Source: Cyclobacteriaceae bacterium YHN15 (GTDB lineage Bacteria; Bacteroidota; Bacteroidia; Cytophagales; Cyclobacteriaceae). From it: a stretch of DNA of 64,000 bases. The notes below the pieces were generated by a model. That model had not been told where the DNA came from. It ran no database searches and saw nothing but the letters and a program-made list of their open reading frames with translations. The DNA lies in contig RKQB01000013.1 in the NCBI GenBank assembly GCA_003797895.1, forward strand, positions 1-64,000. Direction: 5' to 3'. Numbering within the stretch: the first letter of the stretch is position 1; every line of letters begins with the position of its first letter. The position numbers and the translations under genes are program-made. Shown here one piece after another: positions 44,329 through 54,490 of this stretch.

Positions 44329-45445
44329 AAAGAAGGTATATGTAGACCTGTTTTATCTTAACACCGCTCTGACTGGAATAAAAACTTACATGTTGGAGTT
44401 TTGTGAGGCGGTGAAGGAAAACCCTTCCGAAAAATTTGAATACCATTTTTCCCATGATCCAGTTACCCAGTCCACTACTACCTTTTTCAGGGGAAGTGTT
44501 CCCTTTTGGAGAAAGGCCTGGTATCATATTTTTTATTTCATTTGGAAGCAACTGGTTCTTCCAATAAAAGTAATTTCTTCCGGCGCAGATGTGTTGATCT
44601 GTTTTGACTTTATTGCTCCTGCATGGCCTTTGGGCATCAAAAAAATTATAGTTGTCCATGACGCATTTTTTTGGCAGATGCCCCAGAATTACAATGCCCA
44701 TTGGAGAAAATACTTCATTAAAATGATGTATGCAGGACTTAGGGGAAACCGAATAGTAGTTACCACTTCAGCTTATTCCAAAAAATCCATCCTTCAGATC
44801 ACGGCAATCAAAGAGCCTGTTGAAGTGATTTATCAATGTCCCAGATTACTGCCCGGATCTGCAGATGATAGCGTTTTGGATAGGTTTAAGTTAAAGAAAC
44901 ATGGGTTTTTCTTACATGTGGGCAGTTTTGATAAACGCAAGTTCATACCCGTGTTAATAAAAGCTTTTTCGGTTTTTGACCATAAATACCCTGGAAAATA
45001 CCAGTTGGTATTGGTGGGTGAAAGAGGTTTGAGTGTGGATTTAGATGACTACGATGCCATTATTACTGAAATCAATACTCAGGGATTGGCAGGAAAAGTA
45101 ACCTTAACCGGGTTTTTACAGGACGCAGAGGTAAAAAGCCTGTATGCGCATGCTTTTGCCTATGTCTTCCCCTCTTCCAATGAGGGATTTGGTATACCCA
45201 TTATTGAGGCAATGAAAAGTAATCTTCCCATCATTATCTCCGATCAGGAAGCTCTCCTGGAAATAGCAGGGGGTGCAGCTTTGGTTCACACTACAGGTTC
45301 TTGGGAGGAATTGGCCGAAAAAATGGATCAATTGATAAATGATCAGGAACTTAGAACAAGATTGATTGAGGAAGGCAAAAAAAGAAGTCATTTGTTCAAC
45401 AGGTCTGCTTTCATCAATAATTTTGAAACACTTATGATTTATTGA
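44321..45445 (+). CDS. Glycosyltransferase family 4
   Basis: A 374-aa GT-B transferase. N-terminal KVYVDLFYLNTALTGIKTYM and the C-terminal donor-binding signature PSSNEGFGIPIIEAM (E-x7-E) place it in GT4. It completes the plus-strand assembly block that began at 37014. The 292 bp after it hold no gene, and the hybrid kinase follows. Confidence 0.88.
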   Translation: MNKKKVYVDLFYLNTALTGIKTYMLEFCEAVKENPSEKFEYHFSHDPVTQSTTTFFRGSVPFWRKAWYHIFYFIWKQLVLPIKVISSGADVLICFDFIAPAWPLGIKKIIVVHDAFFWQMPQNYNAHWRKYFIKMMYAGLRGNRIVVTTSAYSKKSILQITAIKEPVEVIYQCPRLLPGSADDSVLDRFKLKKHGFFLHVGSFDKRKFIPVLIKAFSVFDHKYPGKYQLVLVGERGLSVDLDDYDAIITEINTQGLAGKVTLTGFLQDAEVKSLYAHAFAYVFPSSNEGFGIPIIEAMKSNLPIIISDQEALLEIAGGAALVHTTGSWEELAEKMDQLINDQELRTRLIEEGKKRSHLFNRSAFINNFETLMIY

Positions 45446-45737
45446 GTTTCTGAAAACTTCTCCTGATTTTCATCTTACAAAAGTTGACGCCATTCTTGTG
45501 CTCCTTCAATTTTCTATCGAAAGAATATTTTCCGGTGGGGAACAAAGAGAAAGATTTCCGGTGAATTTGTTTTCAATAAGTCCCATTAATTGCATAATTG
45601 TGTGGTCAAAATCCATTTATTTATAGACTTAAAGGCAAAATTTTTGGGATTGATAAAAAGTTTAAGAATATTGCTTTGTAATTATTGACTTTGGCGTTTG
45701 TGGATAATTTTTAATTTGCTTTTGGAATTTATTAAGT

Positions 45738-47900
45738 ATGGAAAGGGACAAAATATCAAAAGAAAACCAAACTGAATCATTACAAAAACAGCTAGAGCTT
45801 CAACAGATTCTCATTGATATTTCTTCCAAATACATCAATATGGACCTGCTTGAATTGGAAAAAAATGTTCAGCAGTCATTGGAACAACTTAGTCATTTCG
45901 TTGGTGCAGACCGAGCATACATTTTTGAATACAATTTTGAGGATGGAACTGCTTCCAATACCTATGAATGGTGTGCTGAAGGAGTCAGTCCTGAAATCGA
46001 AAATCTTCAGGGGCTACCTATGGAATATATTCCCCACTGGGTAGAAAAACATCAAAGAAGAGAAATATTTGGAGTACCTGTGGTTGAGGAGTTGGAGGAA
46101 GGTCCACTTAAGGATATTTTGTTGCCACAGGAAATTAAGACCTTGGTTACCTTCCCCATGCTTTTCAAAAAGGAACTGCTGGGATTCGTTGGATTCGATT
46201 GGGTAAAAGGGGTACATCCCTATACAGAAACTGAGCTCCAGCTTTTGTTGGTATATGCTGAGATGTTGGTGAATATCAAAAAACGATCCATTCTTGAACG
46301 AAATATTTTAAAAGCCAAGGAAGAAGCTGAGGCCGCAAATAAATCCAAATCAGAATTTTTGGCCAACATGAGTCATGAAATCCGCACACCTTTGAACGGG
46401 GTAATCGGATTTACTGATCTTTTGATCAACACAGAATTAAGCAGTGAGCAGCTCCAATATGTGCAAAGTGCAAACACTTCGGCCCATATTCTTTTGGGAA
46501 TTATCAATGATATTCTTGATTTTTCAAAGATTGAAGCCGGTAAATTGGAATTGGAGGAAGTAGAAACCAATCTTATAGAACTTGCCGAACAAACCGCTGA
46601 TATTGTTAAGTACAATACAGCTAAGAAAAACATTGAATTTTTGCTCAATGTTCAGATAGATATACCTAAGTATGTCATCCTGGATCAAATCCGCATCAAA
46701 CAAATTCTGGTAAACCTTCTGAGCAATGCCATCAAGTTTACCGAAAAAGGTGAGGTTGAACTTTCCATCAGTTTTGAAGAGACTGATCCTGTGAATCAGG
46801 AAGGCATTTTTACTTTTTCAATTCGGGATACGGGTATCGGTATTACTGAAATGCAGCAGGCCAAGTTATTCAAATCATTTACCCAGGCGGATTCCTCTAC
46901 AACCCGGAAATTTGGAGGGACAGGTCTTGGCTTGGTGATTTCCCAGATGTTGGCCGAAAAAATGGGGTCAACGATTACCTTGGAATCTGAACTTAACAAG
47001 GGCTCTGTATTTTCTTTTTCCATAAAAAGAATGTTCAAAAGAACATCTTCTATTGAATATAATGGGTTGATCAATATTGAAAGGATTTTGATCATTGATG
47101 ACAATAAAAACAACAGGACCATTCTCGAGCATATTTTGGCCCATTGGAATATCAAAACCGAATCGGTTGACAATGCCATTTCTGCTCTCACTTTATTGGA
47201 TAAAGATCCCCATTTTGAAGTTTTGATAGTGGACTACCATATGCCTTTTGTTGACGGTATTACTACTATCGCCGAAATCAAGAAACTGTTTGCTGAAAAG
47301 CAGCATGGGGACTTACCGAAAATTATCCTTTACAGTTCCGCTGATGATGCAAGACTTGAAAGCTCCATCATTGAATTGAAAATCGATGCAAAACTGGTCA
47401 AACCGGCAAAAATATCCGAGCTGTTTTATAGTCTAAACAAAATAAGTAACCATCCTTCTACTGAGGCAATACAGGGCAGGGGAAACAAAGGCAATGAAAA
47501 ATCAGCAAACTCAGAAGGTATAAAAATCCTAATTGCCGAAGACGTATCGCTAAATATGTTGCTGCTCAAAACCATCATCAAGTCATATTACCCTGACTCT
47601 GTCATCATTGAATGTTCAAATGGTAAAGAAGCTGTTGATATGTTTGAAAAAACACGGCCCGATCTGGTATTTATGGATGTGCAAATGCCGGTTATGGACG
47701 GATTTGAGGCTACTTTTCAAATCAGGAATATAGGAAAAGAAGAAGGCATTTATGTACCCATCATAGCCTTGACAGCAGGTGCTTTGCATACAGAGCGGGA
47801 AAAATGTCTACAAGCAGGAATGGATCATTTTTTGACCAAGCCTATAGATAAAGAAAAGCTTCTTGAAGTAATGGAAAGAGTTCTTAAATCCATCAGATAA
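45738..47900 (+). CDS. Hybrid sensor histidine kinase with two receiver domains
   Basis: A 720-aa soluble protein (no membrane helix). Layout: N-terminal coiled coil and GAF-like domain (about 10-190); HisKA with NMSHEIRTPLN (phosphorylated His near 214); HATPase (NLLSNAIKFTEKGEV, DTGIG, GGTGLGLVIS) to about 430; receiver 1 (about 450-570, VDYHMPFVDG); receiver 2 (about 600-720, MDVQMPVMDG, LTAGA, FLTKPID). No output domain or histidine phosphotransfer domain is attached. Its place between glycan genes suggests control of polysaccharide production (inference). Confidence 0.92.
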   Translation: MERDKISKENQTESLQKQLELQQILIDISSKYINMDLLELEKNVQQSLEQLSHFVGADRAYIFEYNFEDGTASNTYEWCAEGVSPEIENLQGLPMEYIPHWVEKHQRREIFGVPVVEELEEGPLKDILLPQEIKTLVTFPMLFKKELLGFVGFDWVKGVHPYTETELQLLLVYAEMLVNIKKRSILERNILKAKEEAEAANKSKSEFLANMSHEIRTPLNGVIGFTDLLINTELSSEQLQYVQSANTSAHILLGIINDILDFSKIEAGKLELEEVETNLIELAEQTADIVKYNTAKKNIEFLLNVQIDIPKYVILDQIRIKQILVNLLSNAIKFTEKGEVELSISFEETDPVNQEGIFTFSIRDTGIGITEMQQAKLFKSFTQADSSTTRKFGGTGLGLVISQMLAEKMGSTITLESELNKGSVFSFSIKRMFKRTSSIEYNGLINIERILIIDDNKNNRTILEHILAHWNIKTESVDNAISALTLLDKDPHFEVLIVDYHMPFVDGITTIAEIKKLFAEKQHGDLPKIILYSSADDARLESSIIELKIDAKLVKPAKISELFYSLNKISNHPSTEAIQGRGNKGNEKSANSEGIKILIAEDVSLNMLLLKTIIKSYYPDSVIIECSNGKEAVDMFEKTRPDLVFMDVQMPVMDGFEATFQIRNIGKEEGIYVPIIALTAGALHTEREKCLQAGMDHFLTKPIDKEKLLEVMERVLKSIR

Positions 47901-48053
47901 ACTCAGGAATCGCTTTATTTTCAACCTTATAATTCTGTCGTTTGTACATCTGAAAGCGTTTATTTTCCCAAAAATCTAATTCATTTGACTTAATCAAAGC
48001 ATTTTACATCAATTTCCCTTAATTTTCAGTATTATTTGGCGGGTAAAACTGTT

Positions 48054-48959
48054 ATGAAGCAAGAAAAATGCCCCGTTTGTGGATTTATTGGACAGAGGGA
48101 TAAACCGAATCTTTCCATCCAAGAATGTTTGAATTGTGGCGTAACCTGGACATTGATAAAGGAAGGAATTGATGCAAAGGCACTTTATGAAGATGAAGTT
48201 TATGCCGTGGTGGATAACAGAAAGTCCATTTTTGAAAAGATAATTTTTAAAGAATCAAAAAAGGTAATCAGAACAGTAAATCAAATATTCAAAGAAAAAA
48301 GGCCTATCAAATGTCTTGATTTTGGGTCAGGAAAAGGTCAGTTTTTGCTTAAGGCCAAGGAAGCCGGTTGGGAAGTCTCCGGAATTGAAACGGCCCTGGA
48401 GAGGGCAAAATTTTCAAGGGAAAAATACGGGATTGAAGTGAGCTCCGAATTCTATCACTCAGGAAAAATCGGTACCGGAAACTTTGATGTGATCTGTCTT
48501 TTCCACGTCTTGGAACACCTTCCCCACCCCCTTAGATTATTGAAGGAAATTACTGAAAATAACCTGAAAAAAGGGGGGGTGCTTATCATTGAAATACCCA
48601 ATTTACGCAGTTGGCAGCACAAAATCGCAGGCAATAATTGGATGCATTTGGACATACCTAAACATTTGACGCATTGGGATGAGGATCTCCTGACTAAAAA
48701 GACAGAAGCCTTAGGGTTTGAAAAGATCAAAAGTCAATACTTTTCAGTACATTTGGGGGTTTTGGGGAGTTTGAGCGCTATTCTTTTCAAGCTTGGCTAC
48801 AAAGGAAACATTATTTATGACCTAAAAAATAAAAGAAAGACGGGTTTATTAATTGGAACTGCCATGGTTTTGCCCATCTCATTTATTTTGGAGGTATTAG
48901 CTGTTCTTTTCAGAAAAACAGGAATTATAAGGTTATATTTTAAAAAACATGAATTATAA
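48054..48959 (+). CDS. Methyltransferase with N-terminal zinc ribbon
   Basis: A 301-aa class I SAM-dependent methyltransferase (Methyltransf_23 type). The N-terminus has CPVCG and CLNCG, a zinc-ribbon-like pair of CxxC. The methyltransferase core shows CLDFGSGKGQFLLKA, VICLFHVLEHLPHP and GGVLIIEIPN. The ATG at 48054 is preferred to a TTG at 48036. It overlaps the GT4 gene by 11 bp, so it probably methylates a sugar of the glycan. Confidence 0.87.
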   Translation: MKQEKCPVCGFIGQRDKPNLSIQECLNCGVTWTLIKEGIDAKALYEDEVYAVVDNRKSIFEKIIFKESKKVIRTVNQIFKEKRPIKCLDFGSGKGQFLLKAKEAGWEVSGIETALERAKFSREKYGIEVSSEFYHSGKIGTGNFDVICLFHVLEHLPHPLRLLKEITENNLKKGGVLIIEIPNLRSWQHKIAGNNWMHLDIPKHLTHWDEDLLTKKTEALGFEKIKSQYFSVHLGVLGSLSAILFKLGYKGNIIYDLKNKRKTGLLIGTAMVLPISFILEVLAVLFRKTGIIRLYFKKHEL

Positions 48960-50109
48960 GGGTAGGGTTATTTTTTTACATAGTTCTTCAGAACTTTATG
49001 GAGCTTCTAAAATTCTAATTTACGTAATTGAAATTTTTCGCAATATGGGCTATTCCACATTATTGGTTTTGCCTGGAGAAGGACCTTTCAGGGCTGAAGT
49101 TGAAAAAAGAGGGATAGAAGTGGCCATCGTTAATCTGGGAATTTTAAGGAGAAAGTACTTTCATCCCTTAGGTATTCTCAACAGGACAAGAAAATTTCTT
49201 AAAGCCTATAGATTTCTCAACGAACTCCACAAAAAAGAACCCATAACCCTGGTTTATTCCAACACATTCGCGGTAATAATTGGTGCAATTTTTGCCAAGA
49301 GAAATAAAATAACGCATATTTGGCATATCCATGAAATGATCAATTCACCTCGGTTTTTGGTACGTTTTTTGGCAAAGCAAATTGATGGAATTCACCCGAA
49401 GCCTGTAGTGGTTTCAGAATCAGTTGCGAATCATTGGAAAAAAGTACTTTCTAATATTGAGCCCGTAGTAATTCATAATGGCATTGATTACACGCCATTT
49501 TTAAATGGGGTTGAAGGGGTCTATAAAAAGACCGGACTCCCTGAGAATAGAAAAATAGTGACCATGGTGGGAAGGATTAACCCCGGTAAAGGTCAACTGT
49601 TCTTTTTACAAATGGCAATGGAAGTGATTAAAGAACATCCCGATGCCCTTTTTCTTATTGTGGGTGATCCATATCCCGGATATGAAAATCTTTTGGAAGA
49701 AATGGGGGCTTTTATCCAGGACAATGGTCTTGGAAAATATGTTCTGGATTTGGGTTTCAGAATGGATATTCCGGATATCCTAAAATGCACCCAGGTATTT
49801 GTACTGCCATCAGTTATGCCTGATTCCTTCCCAACAGTGGTTTTGGAGGCTATGGCATCTGCCTTACCGGTAGTTGCTACCAAATCTGGAGGAGCCATGG
49901 AAATGTTATTGGACAATGAAACGGGCTACCTGATAGAAATTGACGATATAGTGACTGGAAGTGAAAAAATATCATACTTGCTTGATCATCCGGATAAGGC
50001 AAAAAAAATGGGGAGATTGGGGAGAGAGCGGGTTTTAAATGAATTTAGTTATGGGCAGTTTGCCCAAAATATGGAAAAATATATATGTCAAATACGGCCG
50101 GAAAAGTAA
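48949..50109 (+). CDS. Glycosyltransferase family 4
   Basis: A 386-aa GT-B enzyme. N-terminal FLHSSSELYGASKILIYV and C-terminal GRINPGKGQLFFLQ, SVMPDSFPTVVLEAMASALP match GT4. The E-x7-E region is modified (PDSFPTVVLEAM). It overlaps the methyltransferase by 11 bp and the DUF1972 gene by 25 bp. Confidence 0.88.
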   Translation: MNYKGRVIFLHSSSELYGASKILIYVIEIFRNMGYSTLLVLPGEGPFRAEVEKRGIEVAIVNLGILRRKYFHPLGILNRTRKFLKAYRFLNELHKKEPITLVYSNTFAVIIGAIFAKRNKITHIWHIHEMINSPRFLVRFLAKQIDGIHPKPVVVSESVANHWKKVLSNIEPVVIHNGIDYTPFLNGVEGVYKKTGLPENRKIVTMVGRINPGKGQLFFLQMAMEVIKEHPDALFLIVGDPYPGYENLLEEMGAFIQDNGLGKYVLDLGFRMDIPDILKCTQVFVLPSVMPDSFPTVVLEAMASALPVVATKSGGAMEMLLDNETGYLIEIDDIVTGSEKISYLLDHPDKAKKMGRLGRERVLNEFSYGQFAQNMEKYICQIRPEK

Positions 50110-51245
50110 AACTCAAAGTAGCCATCTTAGGTGCTAAGGGCTATCCTTACGTTTATGGAGGTTATGATACATTGGTCAAAGAACTTGGGGAAAGGTTGCA
50201 AAAGAGAGGCGTAGATCTGAGAGTGTATTGTCATAGGGCACTTTTTATTGAAAAACCACCCATTGTAAATGGTATCAAATTGATCTATACACCGGCAATT
50301 GAAACTAAAAGTCTGACCCAACTTACCCATTCTTTTATTTCCATGCTTCATGCCTGCCTCTCTGATGTAGATGTGATTTTTGTGGTAAACAGTGGTAATG
50401 GACCATTTGGTATTATTTCAAGGATTTTCCGAAAGCCGACCGCCATCAATGTGGATGGTCTTGAATGGCTACGTCCAAAGTGGAGGGGATTTGGTTCTAA
50501 ATATTTCCTTTGGGCTTCCAAAATGGCCACAAAATATTACGATCATATCATCAATGATTCTGATGAAATGCACCGTATTTACCAAAAAGAATTCGGAATT
50601 GATTCTTCAGTAATAGCTTATGGTGCAAATCCATCTGAATCTGCAGATTTAGACCGAATAATATCTTGGGGACTGGATAAGGGAAGTTACTTTCTCATTG
50701 TCGGAAGACTTGTCCCCGACAACAATGCTGACCTGATTATTGAGGGATTTATAAGGTCCAATTCGACCAAGAAACTCGTTATCGTGGGTGACGTCCCTTA
50801 TAGAGATGAATTCGAAACCAAGTTGAAAGCAATTCCTGATGAAAGATTGTTTTTTACAGGGTACATTACTAATCCGGAAGACCTTAAAGCATTATATTTC
50901 TATTCCTTTGCTTATTTCCATGGACATGAGTATGGAGGTACCAATCCGGCTATGTTGAAGGCTTTGGGGTATGGTTGTGCCATATTGGCTTTGGATACGG
51001 TATTCAACAGAGAAATGCTCCAGGATGGAAAACACGGTTGGTTTTTCAAAAAGAATGTTGATGCTGTCACAGCCTGCGTGGAGAAAGCGGAAGATCAACC
51101 CGAATCCATGAGGTTTTTGCGTGAAACTTCAAGGGAAGGCTTGATTGAAAGATATAACTGGGATTACGTTACAGACCAGTACCTCAAGGTTTTTGAAGAA
51201 CTTAAGGAATCGAAAAAGAAGTCAAAACTTATCCTTTCAAGGTAA
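50085..51245 (+). CDS. DUF1972-type glycosyltransferase
   Basis: A 386-aa glycosyltransferase with the N-terminal DUF1972 domain (VAILGAKGYPYVYGGYDTLV) found in rhamnosyltransferase-like enzymes, and a GT4-type C-terminal half (YFLIVGRLVPDNNADLII, FHGHEYGGTNPAMLKALGYG). It overlaps the upstream gene by 25 bp. Its 3' end overlaps the convergent RNA ligase-like gene by 17 bp. Confidence 0.88.
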   Translation: MSNTAGKVKLKVAILGAKGYPYVYGGYDTLVKELGERLQKRGVDLRVYCHRALFIEKPPIVNGIKLIYTPAIETKSLTQLTHSFISMLHACLSDVDVIFVVNSGNGPFGIISRIFRKPTAINVDGLEWLRPKWRGFGSKYFLWASKMATKYYDHIINDSDEMHRIYQKEFGIDSSVIAYGANPSESADLDRIISWGLDKGSYFLIVGRLVPDNNADLIIEGFIRSNSTKKLVIVGDVPYRDEFETKLKAIPDERLFFTGYITNPEDLKALYFYSFAYFHGHEYGGTNPAMLKALGYGCAILALDTVFNREMLQDGKHGWFFKKNVDAVTACVEKAEDQPESMRFLRETSREGLIERYNWDYVTDQYLKVFEELKESKKKSKLILSR

Positions 51246-51780
51246 ATCTGTAAATAACCTGCCATCTTCCTTCTATCCTTTTTAGCAAGGCCACATTGTG
51301 CACCGGATAATCCGCTTCAAATCGCCTGGAAAGAATATGTTTCCAGTATATATCAAAATTTTTGGGTTTCACATCCTTGAATGAAATTGTCATATGGGGA
51401 TGAAAAGCGCTATCACTCAGTTCATTTATCAATTTTAACTCCTGTTTGCAGAATTTACCCAAAGACTCCTGCAAATTCTTTAGAGGAACACTACGCGAAA
51501 CATCAATGAAGATTACCCTTCTTCCGAAGCGGTCAAATCCTTTGAATTTTAGCTCAAATTTTTCCCGCAGGGTAAAAAATTGCTGCAACTTGAAAATTAA
51601 TTTTTCCTCTTTCTTTTCGTTCCATTCAAAGGGCATTTTGAGGGTAACATGGGCTGGGGATTTCAAGGCATATTTTAAATTGAACAGATTTTTCATCTCT
51701 TCCTTTAATGCCGTTGCTTCCTCCTGAATTTTTCCCTCAGGGACCAACGCGATGAAATATTTCGCCTTAATTGTTGCCAT
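51229..51780 (-). CDS. 2'-5' RNA ligase (LigT/2H phosphodiesterase)-like protein
   Basis: A 183-aa 2H superfamily protein with two HxT/S motifs (AHVTLKMPF near 50 and PHMTISFKD near 138). It joins or hydrolyses 2'-5' or cyclic phosphodiesters; the physiological substrate is unknown. A TAnnTTTG element ends 6 nt before the ATG. Its 3' end overlaps the DUF1972 gene on the other strand. Confidence 0.88.
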   Translation of the reverse strand: MATIKAKYFIALVPEGKIQEEATALKEEMKNLFNLKYALKSPAHVTLKMPFEWNEKKEEKLIFKLQQFFTLREKFELKFKGFDRFGRRVIFIDVSRSVPLKNLQESLGKFCKQELKLINELSDSAFHPHMTISFKDVKPKNFDIYWKHILSRRFEADYPVHNVALLKRIEGRWQVIYRFTLKG

Positions 51781-51786
51781 TCAACA

Positions 51787-51794
51787 CAAATATA
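51787..51794 (-). promoter_or_regulatory. TAnnTTTG element 6 nt before the RNA ligase-like ATG
   Basis: TATATTTG on the minus strand lies six bases before the ATG at 51780, another near-leaderless arrangement. Confidence 0.5.
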
Positions 51795-51910
51795 TCTGTT
51801 TTTATACCCGCAACCTGTTTATTTCAAAAAGCTTTACAGTAAATTGGATTAGATTTTTTAAAAGAATATTTTAAAGCGTAAATTGATAATTCATAAGCGA
51901 ACATAGAATT

Positions 51911-52822
51911 ATGAAGAATTTTACAAAGGCAATGGTCGGCTTGGACCTTACTGAAATGGATGACATTATCATCAAAAAATTGGGCAAGATTTCTGGGATT
52001 CTGGGAATAGAAAAATTATATTTTATTCACGTAGCCAAAGACCTGTCCATACCCGAAGAGCTGATCAAAAAATATCCTGACCTGTTGGTCCCTACTGATG
52101 AATCCATCAAAGCGGAAATCATGGGAATAGTCAAAGAAACTGAATTTCCTTCTACCACTGAAATGGAAGTCATAGTCGAGGAGGGAAAACCTATGGAAAC
52201 AGTTCTCCGATGGGCCAAATTAAAAGATGTGGATGTGCTCATCATGGGTAGAAAAGAGGAATTGGAAGGCAGTGGATCTCTTGCCAAAACCATGGCCCAC
52301 CGTGCACCCTGCACGGTATTATTTCTCCCTGAAAAGTTCAATAACGGAATGCCCAAAAAGTTATTGTTGCCTTTGGATTTCTCAGATCACTCAGTTTTGA
52401 CATTGGATTTTGCCCTAAGACTTTCTGATGAAATAGGTGCAAAAATTATTGGCATGCATGTGTATTCTGTTCCCCTTGGTTATTATAAAACAGGGAAATC
52501 CCATGATGAATTTGTCGAGATCATGGAAACCAATGCCCGAAATGATTTTCAAAAGTTCTTGGCTAAACACAAAATCCCCGAATTTGAATGTCTTTTTATC
52601 CTAAAACATGATGGAAATGAAGGCCAATTTATCATAGATACTGCCAAAGAAAATGGGGCGGATATGATCTTGATGGGCAGTAGGGGAAGAACCGCCTCAG
52701 CTGCAGTCCTATTGGGAAGTTTTGCTGAAAAACTCGTAAATGCCAACAATAAGGTACCTATGTTGATTTTCAAAAAGAAAGGAGAAACCATGAGTTTCTT
52801 AGATGCCTTGATGAAAATTTGA
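51911..52822 (+). CDS. Tandem universal stress protein (UspA-like)
   Basis: A 303-aa cytosolic protein with two Usp domains (about 5-140 and 145-285). The second keeps the ATP-binding loop MGSRGRTASAAVLLGS (G-2x-G-9x-G-S/T). The first is degenerate (MGRKEELEGSGSLAKT). Tandem Usp proteins respond to starvation or stress. A hairpin follows at 52852-52886. Confidence 0.9.
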   Translation: MKNFTKAMVGLDLTEMDDIIIKKLGKISGILGIEKLYFIHVAKDLSIPEELIKKYPDLLVPTDESIKAEIMGIVKETEFPSTTEMEVIVEEGKPMETVLRWAKLKDVDVLIMGRKEELEGSGSLAKTMAHRAPCTVLFLPEKFNNGMPKKLLLPLDFSDHSVLTLDFALRLSDEIGAKIIGMHVYSVPLGYYKTGKSHDEFVEIMETNARNDFQKFLAKHKIPEFECLFILKHDGNEGQFIIDTAKENGADMILMGSRGRTASAAVLLGSFAEKLVNANNKVPMLIFKKKGETMSFLDALMKI

Positions 52823-52851
52823 TAAAACCCCTTATCCTAATAAAATCCCCC

Positions 52852-52886
52852 ACAAAAGCCCTTCTTGCAAAAAGGAAGGGCTTTGT
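52852..52886. terminator. Stem-loop between USP and sugar transferase genes
   Basis: A 10-bp stem (52855-52864 with 52875-52884), loop of 10 bases, lies between convergent genes. The T-run is short, so terminator strength is uncertain. Confidence 0.5.
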
Positions 52887-52956
52887 CGTTTACAGCTCTT
52901 CTACCAAATTTTTGAAGGTAATATGGTTTTCAAGGAAAAATCAAGGAAAGTACAGT

Positions 52957-54327
52957 TTAATAGACATTTTCCCTGTGATGGATCAATTCATGGAATGTAT
53001 TGAAACAGATTTTTAAATCCAGCCAGATTGACCAGTTTTTGATATAAAAATAATCAAGTTTGAAGCGGGAACGGATCTGAAAAGGATTTTCAATTTCCCC
53101 TCTAAAACCTTTCACCTGTGCCAAGCCGGTAATGCCAGGCTTGATTTGATGTCTGGAATTGTACTTATCAATCTGTGATTTGAATACCTTGTTCATTGGA
53201 ACGGTATGGGGTCTAGGACCTACAATTGACATGTCACCCATGAGCACATTCAAAAACTGCGGCATCTCATCCAGAGAAATCCTTCTTAAAAAGGTCCCTA
53301 TCCGTGTTACCCTGGGGTCATTTTTCACTGCTTGTTTATAATCTGCATAATCATTGGGAGTCATGGAGCGGAATTTCAGACATTTGAATACTTTGTTATT
53401 GACCCCGTTTCTTTCCTGAATAAAGAAGATCGGCCCTTTGGATTCCAACTTGATCAGCAATCCCACCAAGGGAATAAGCCAACTCAGGATAAAAACAGTC
53501 ACCAATAAGGAAAAAAACACATCAAAAACCCTTTTCAGAAACCTGTTGAAAAGATTATCCAGAGGTATTTCATTGACATTGATTACAAAAAGTTCACCAT
53601 ACCTTGAAAAGGAAAGGTTCTGTTCCAACTGCAAAGCATCACCGGGAATCACTTTGACCTTTATATAATGTTCATCTGCAAAGTCTATGAGTTTTTTGAT
53701 CACTTTGGGATCTGTCATCTCATTGATATAAATGATATCAATCTTCTGAGTCAAAAATTCCTCAAAAAAACTGCGCAAACTTTCTTTGCTCTTGGCGATT
53801 TCATTATTGAAATCAAAATGCCCTATAAATCGGATACCGAAATCTTTCCTTCTATTAAGAACATTGGCCAGTTTTTTCCCAATTTCACTCTTTCCCAGGA
53901 TAACGGCATTTCTAAAATTATAGCCTTTTGACCTGTATTTTTTCAGGACAAGAAATGTGGCTATCCTGTAAACTGCAACAAAAAGGAAAAGGGAAGAAGA
54001 AAGTGTCCCAAAGAACAAAAGTCTATTGGCTTCCATTAATTTAGGCACCCAAAGGATGGCCAAAATCACCAAAAACCAGGCTAATGAACCAAGGAGCTTG
54101 CTGAAGAGCTTTTCGTATCGGGAAGTCCGCTCCCACTTATAGTCTTTTCTCAAGACAGTGACCACCATCCAGACCATTATAAAAACCGAAAAGTAAGAGA
54201 AATCAGGTCCGTTATATTTTCCTGGCTGATCCATCAATAAAGAGGTAAAAATGATGGCAAAGCTCATCACTAATATATCCCCTAAAACAAACAACCATGG
54301 GAAAACCTTATCGAATCGTTTTTTCAT
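52957..54327 (-). CDS. Polyprenyl glycosylphosphotransferase (WcaJ/WbaP-like)
   Basis: A 456-aa initiating transferase that places a sugar phosphate on undecaprenyl phosphate. Four N-terminal helices and a central domain (CoA-binding-like) are followed by the catalytic part with FFIQERNGVNNKVFKCLKFRSM-like and DEMPQFLNVLMGDMSIVGPRP signatures and GITGLAQVKGFRG. The ATG at 54327 is preferred to an earlier TTG at 54336. It starts the minus-strand part of the polysaccharide region, reading away from the USP gene. Confidence 0.92.
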   Translation of the reverse strand: MKKRFDKVFPWLFVLGDILVMSFAIIFTSLLMDQPGKYNGPDFSYFSVFIMVWMVVTVLRKDYKWERTSRYEKLFSKLLGSLAWFLVILAILWVPKLMEANRLLFFGTLSSSLFLFVAVYRIATFLVLKKYRSKGYNFRNAVILGKSEIGKKLANVLNRRKDFGIRFIGHFDFNNEIAKSKESLRSFFEEFLTQKIDIIYINEMTDPKVIKKLIDFADEHYIKVKVIPGDALQLEQNLSFSRYGELFVINVNEIPLDNLFNRFLKRVFDVFFSLLVTVFILSWLIPLVGLLIKLESKGPIFFIQERNGVNNKVFKCLKFRSMTPNDYADYKQAVKNDPRVTRIGTFLRRISLDEMPQFLNVLMGDMSIVGPRPHTVPMNKVFKSQIDKYNSRHQIKPGITGLAQVKGFRGEIENPFQIRSRFKLDYFYIKNWSIWLDLKICFNTFHELIHHRENVY

Positions 54328-54490
54328 AAATAGCAATTACAAAATAACGGATATTTAACGATATCTATAACAATAAATAAAGAATTTACCTTCTTTAATA
54401 AGAAAATCATGCACTAACCTAAGATTTTCTGCAAAATTAGAAAAGAATCTGAACAATAATTCCATTAAACCCTCGAATCAAAGAAAACAA

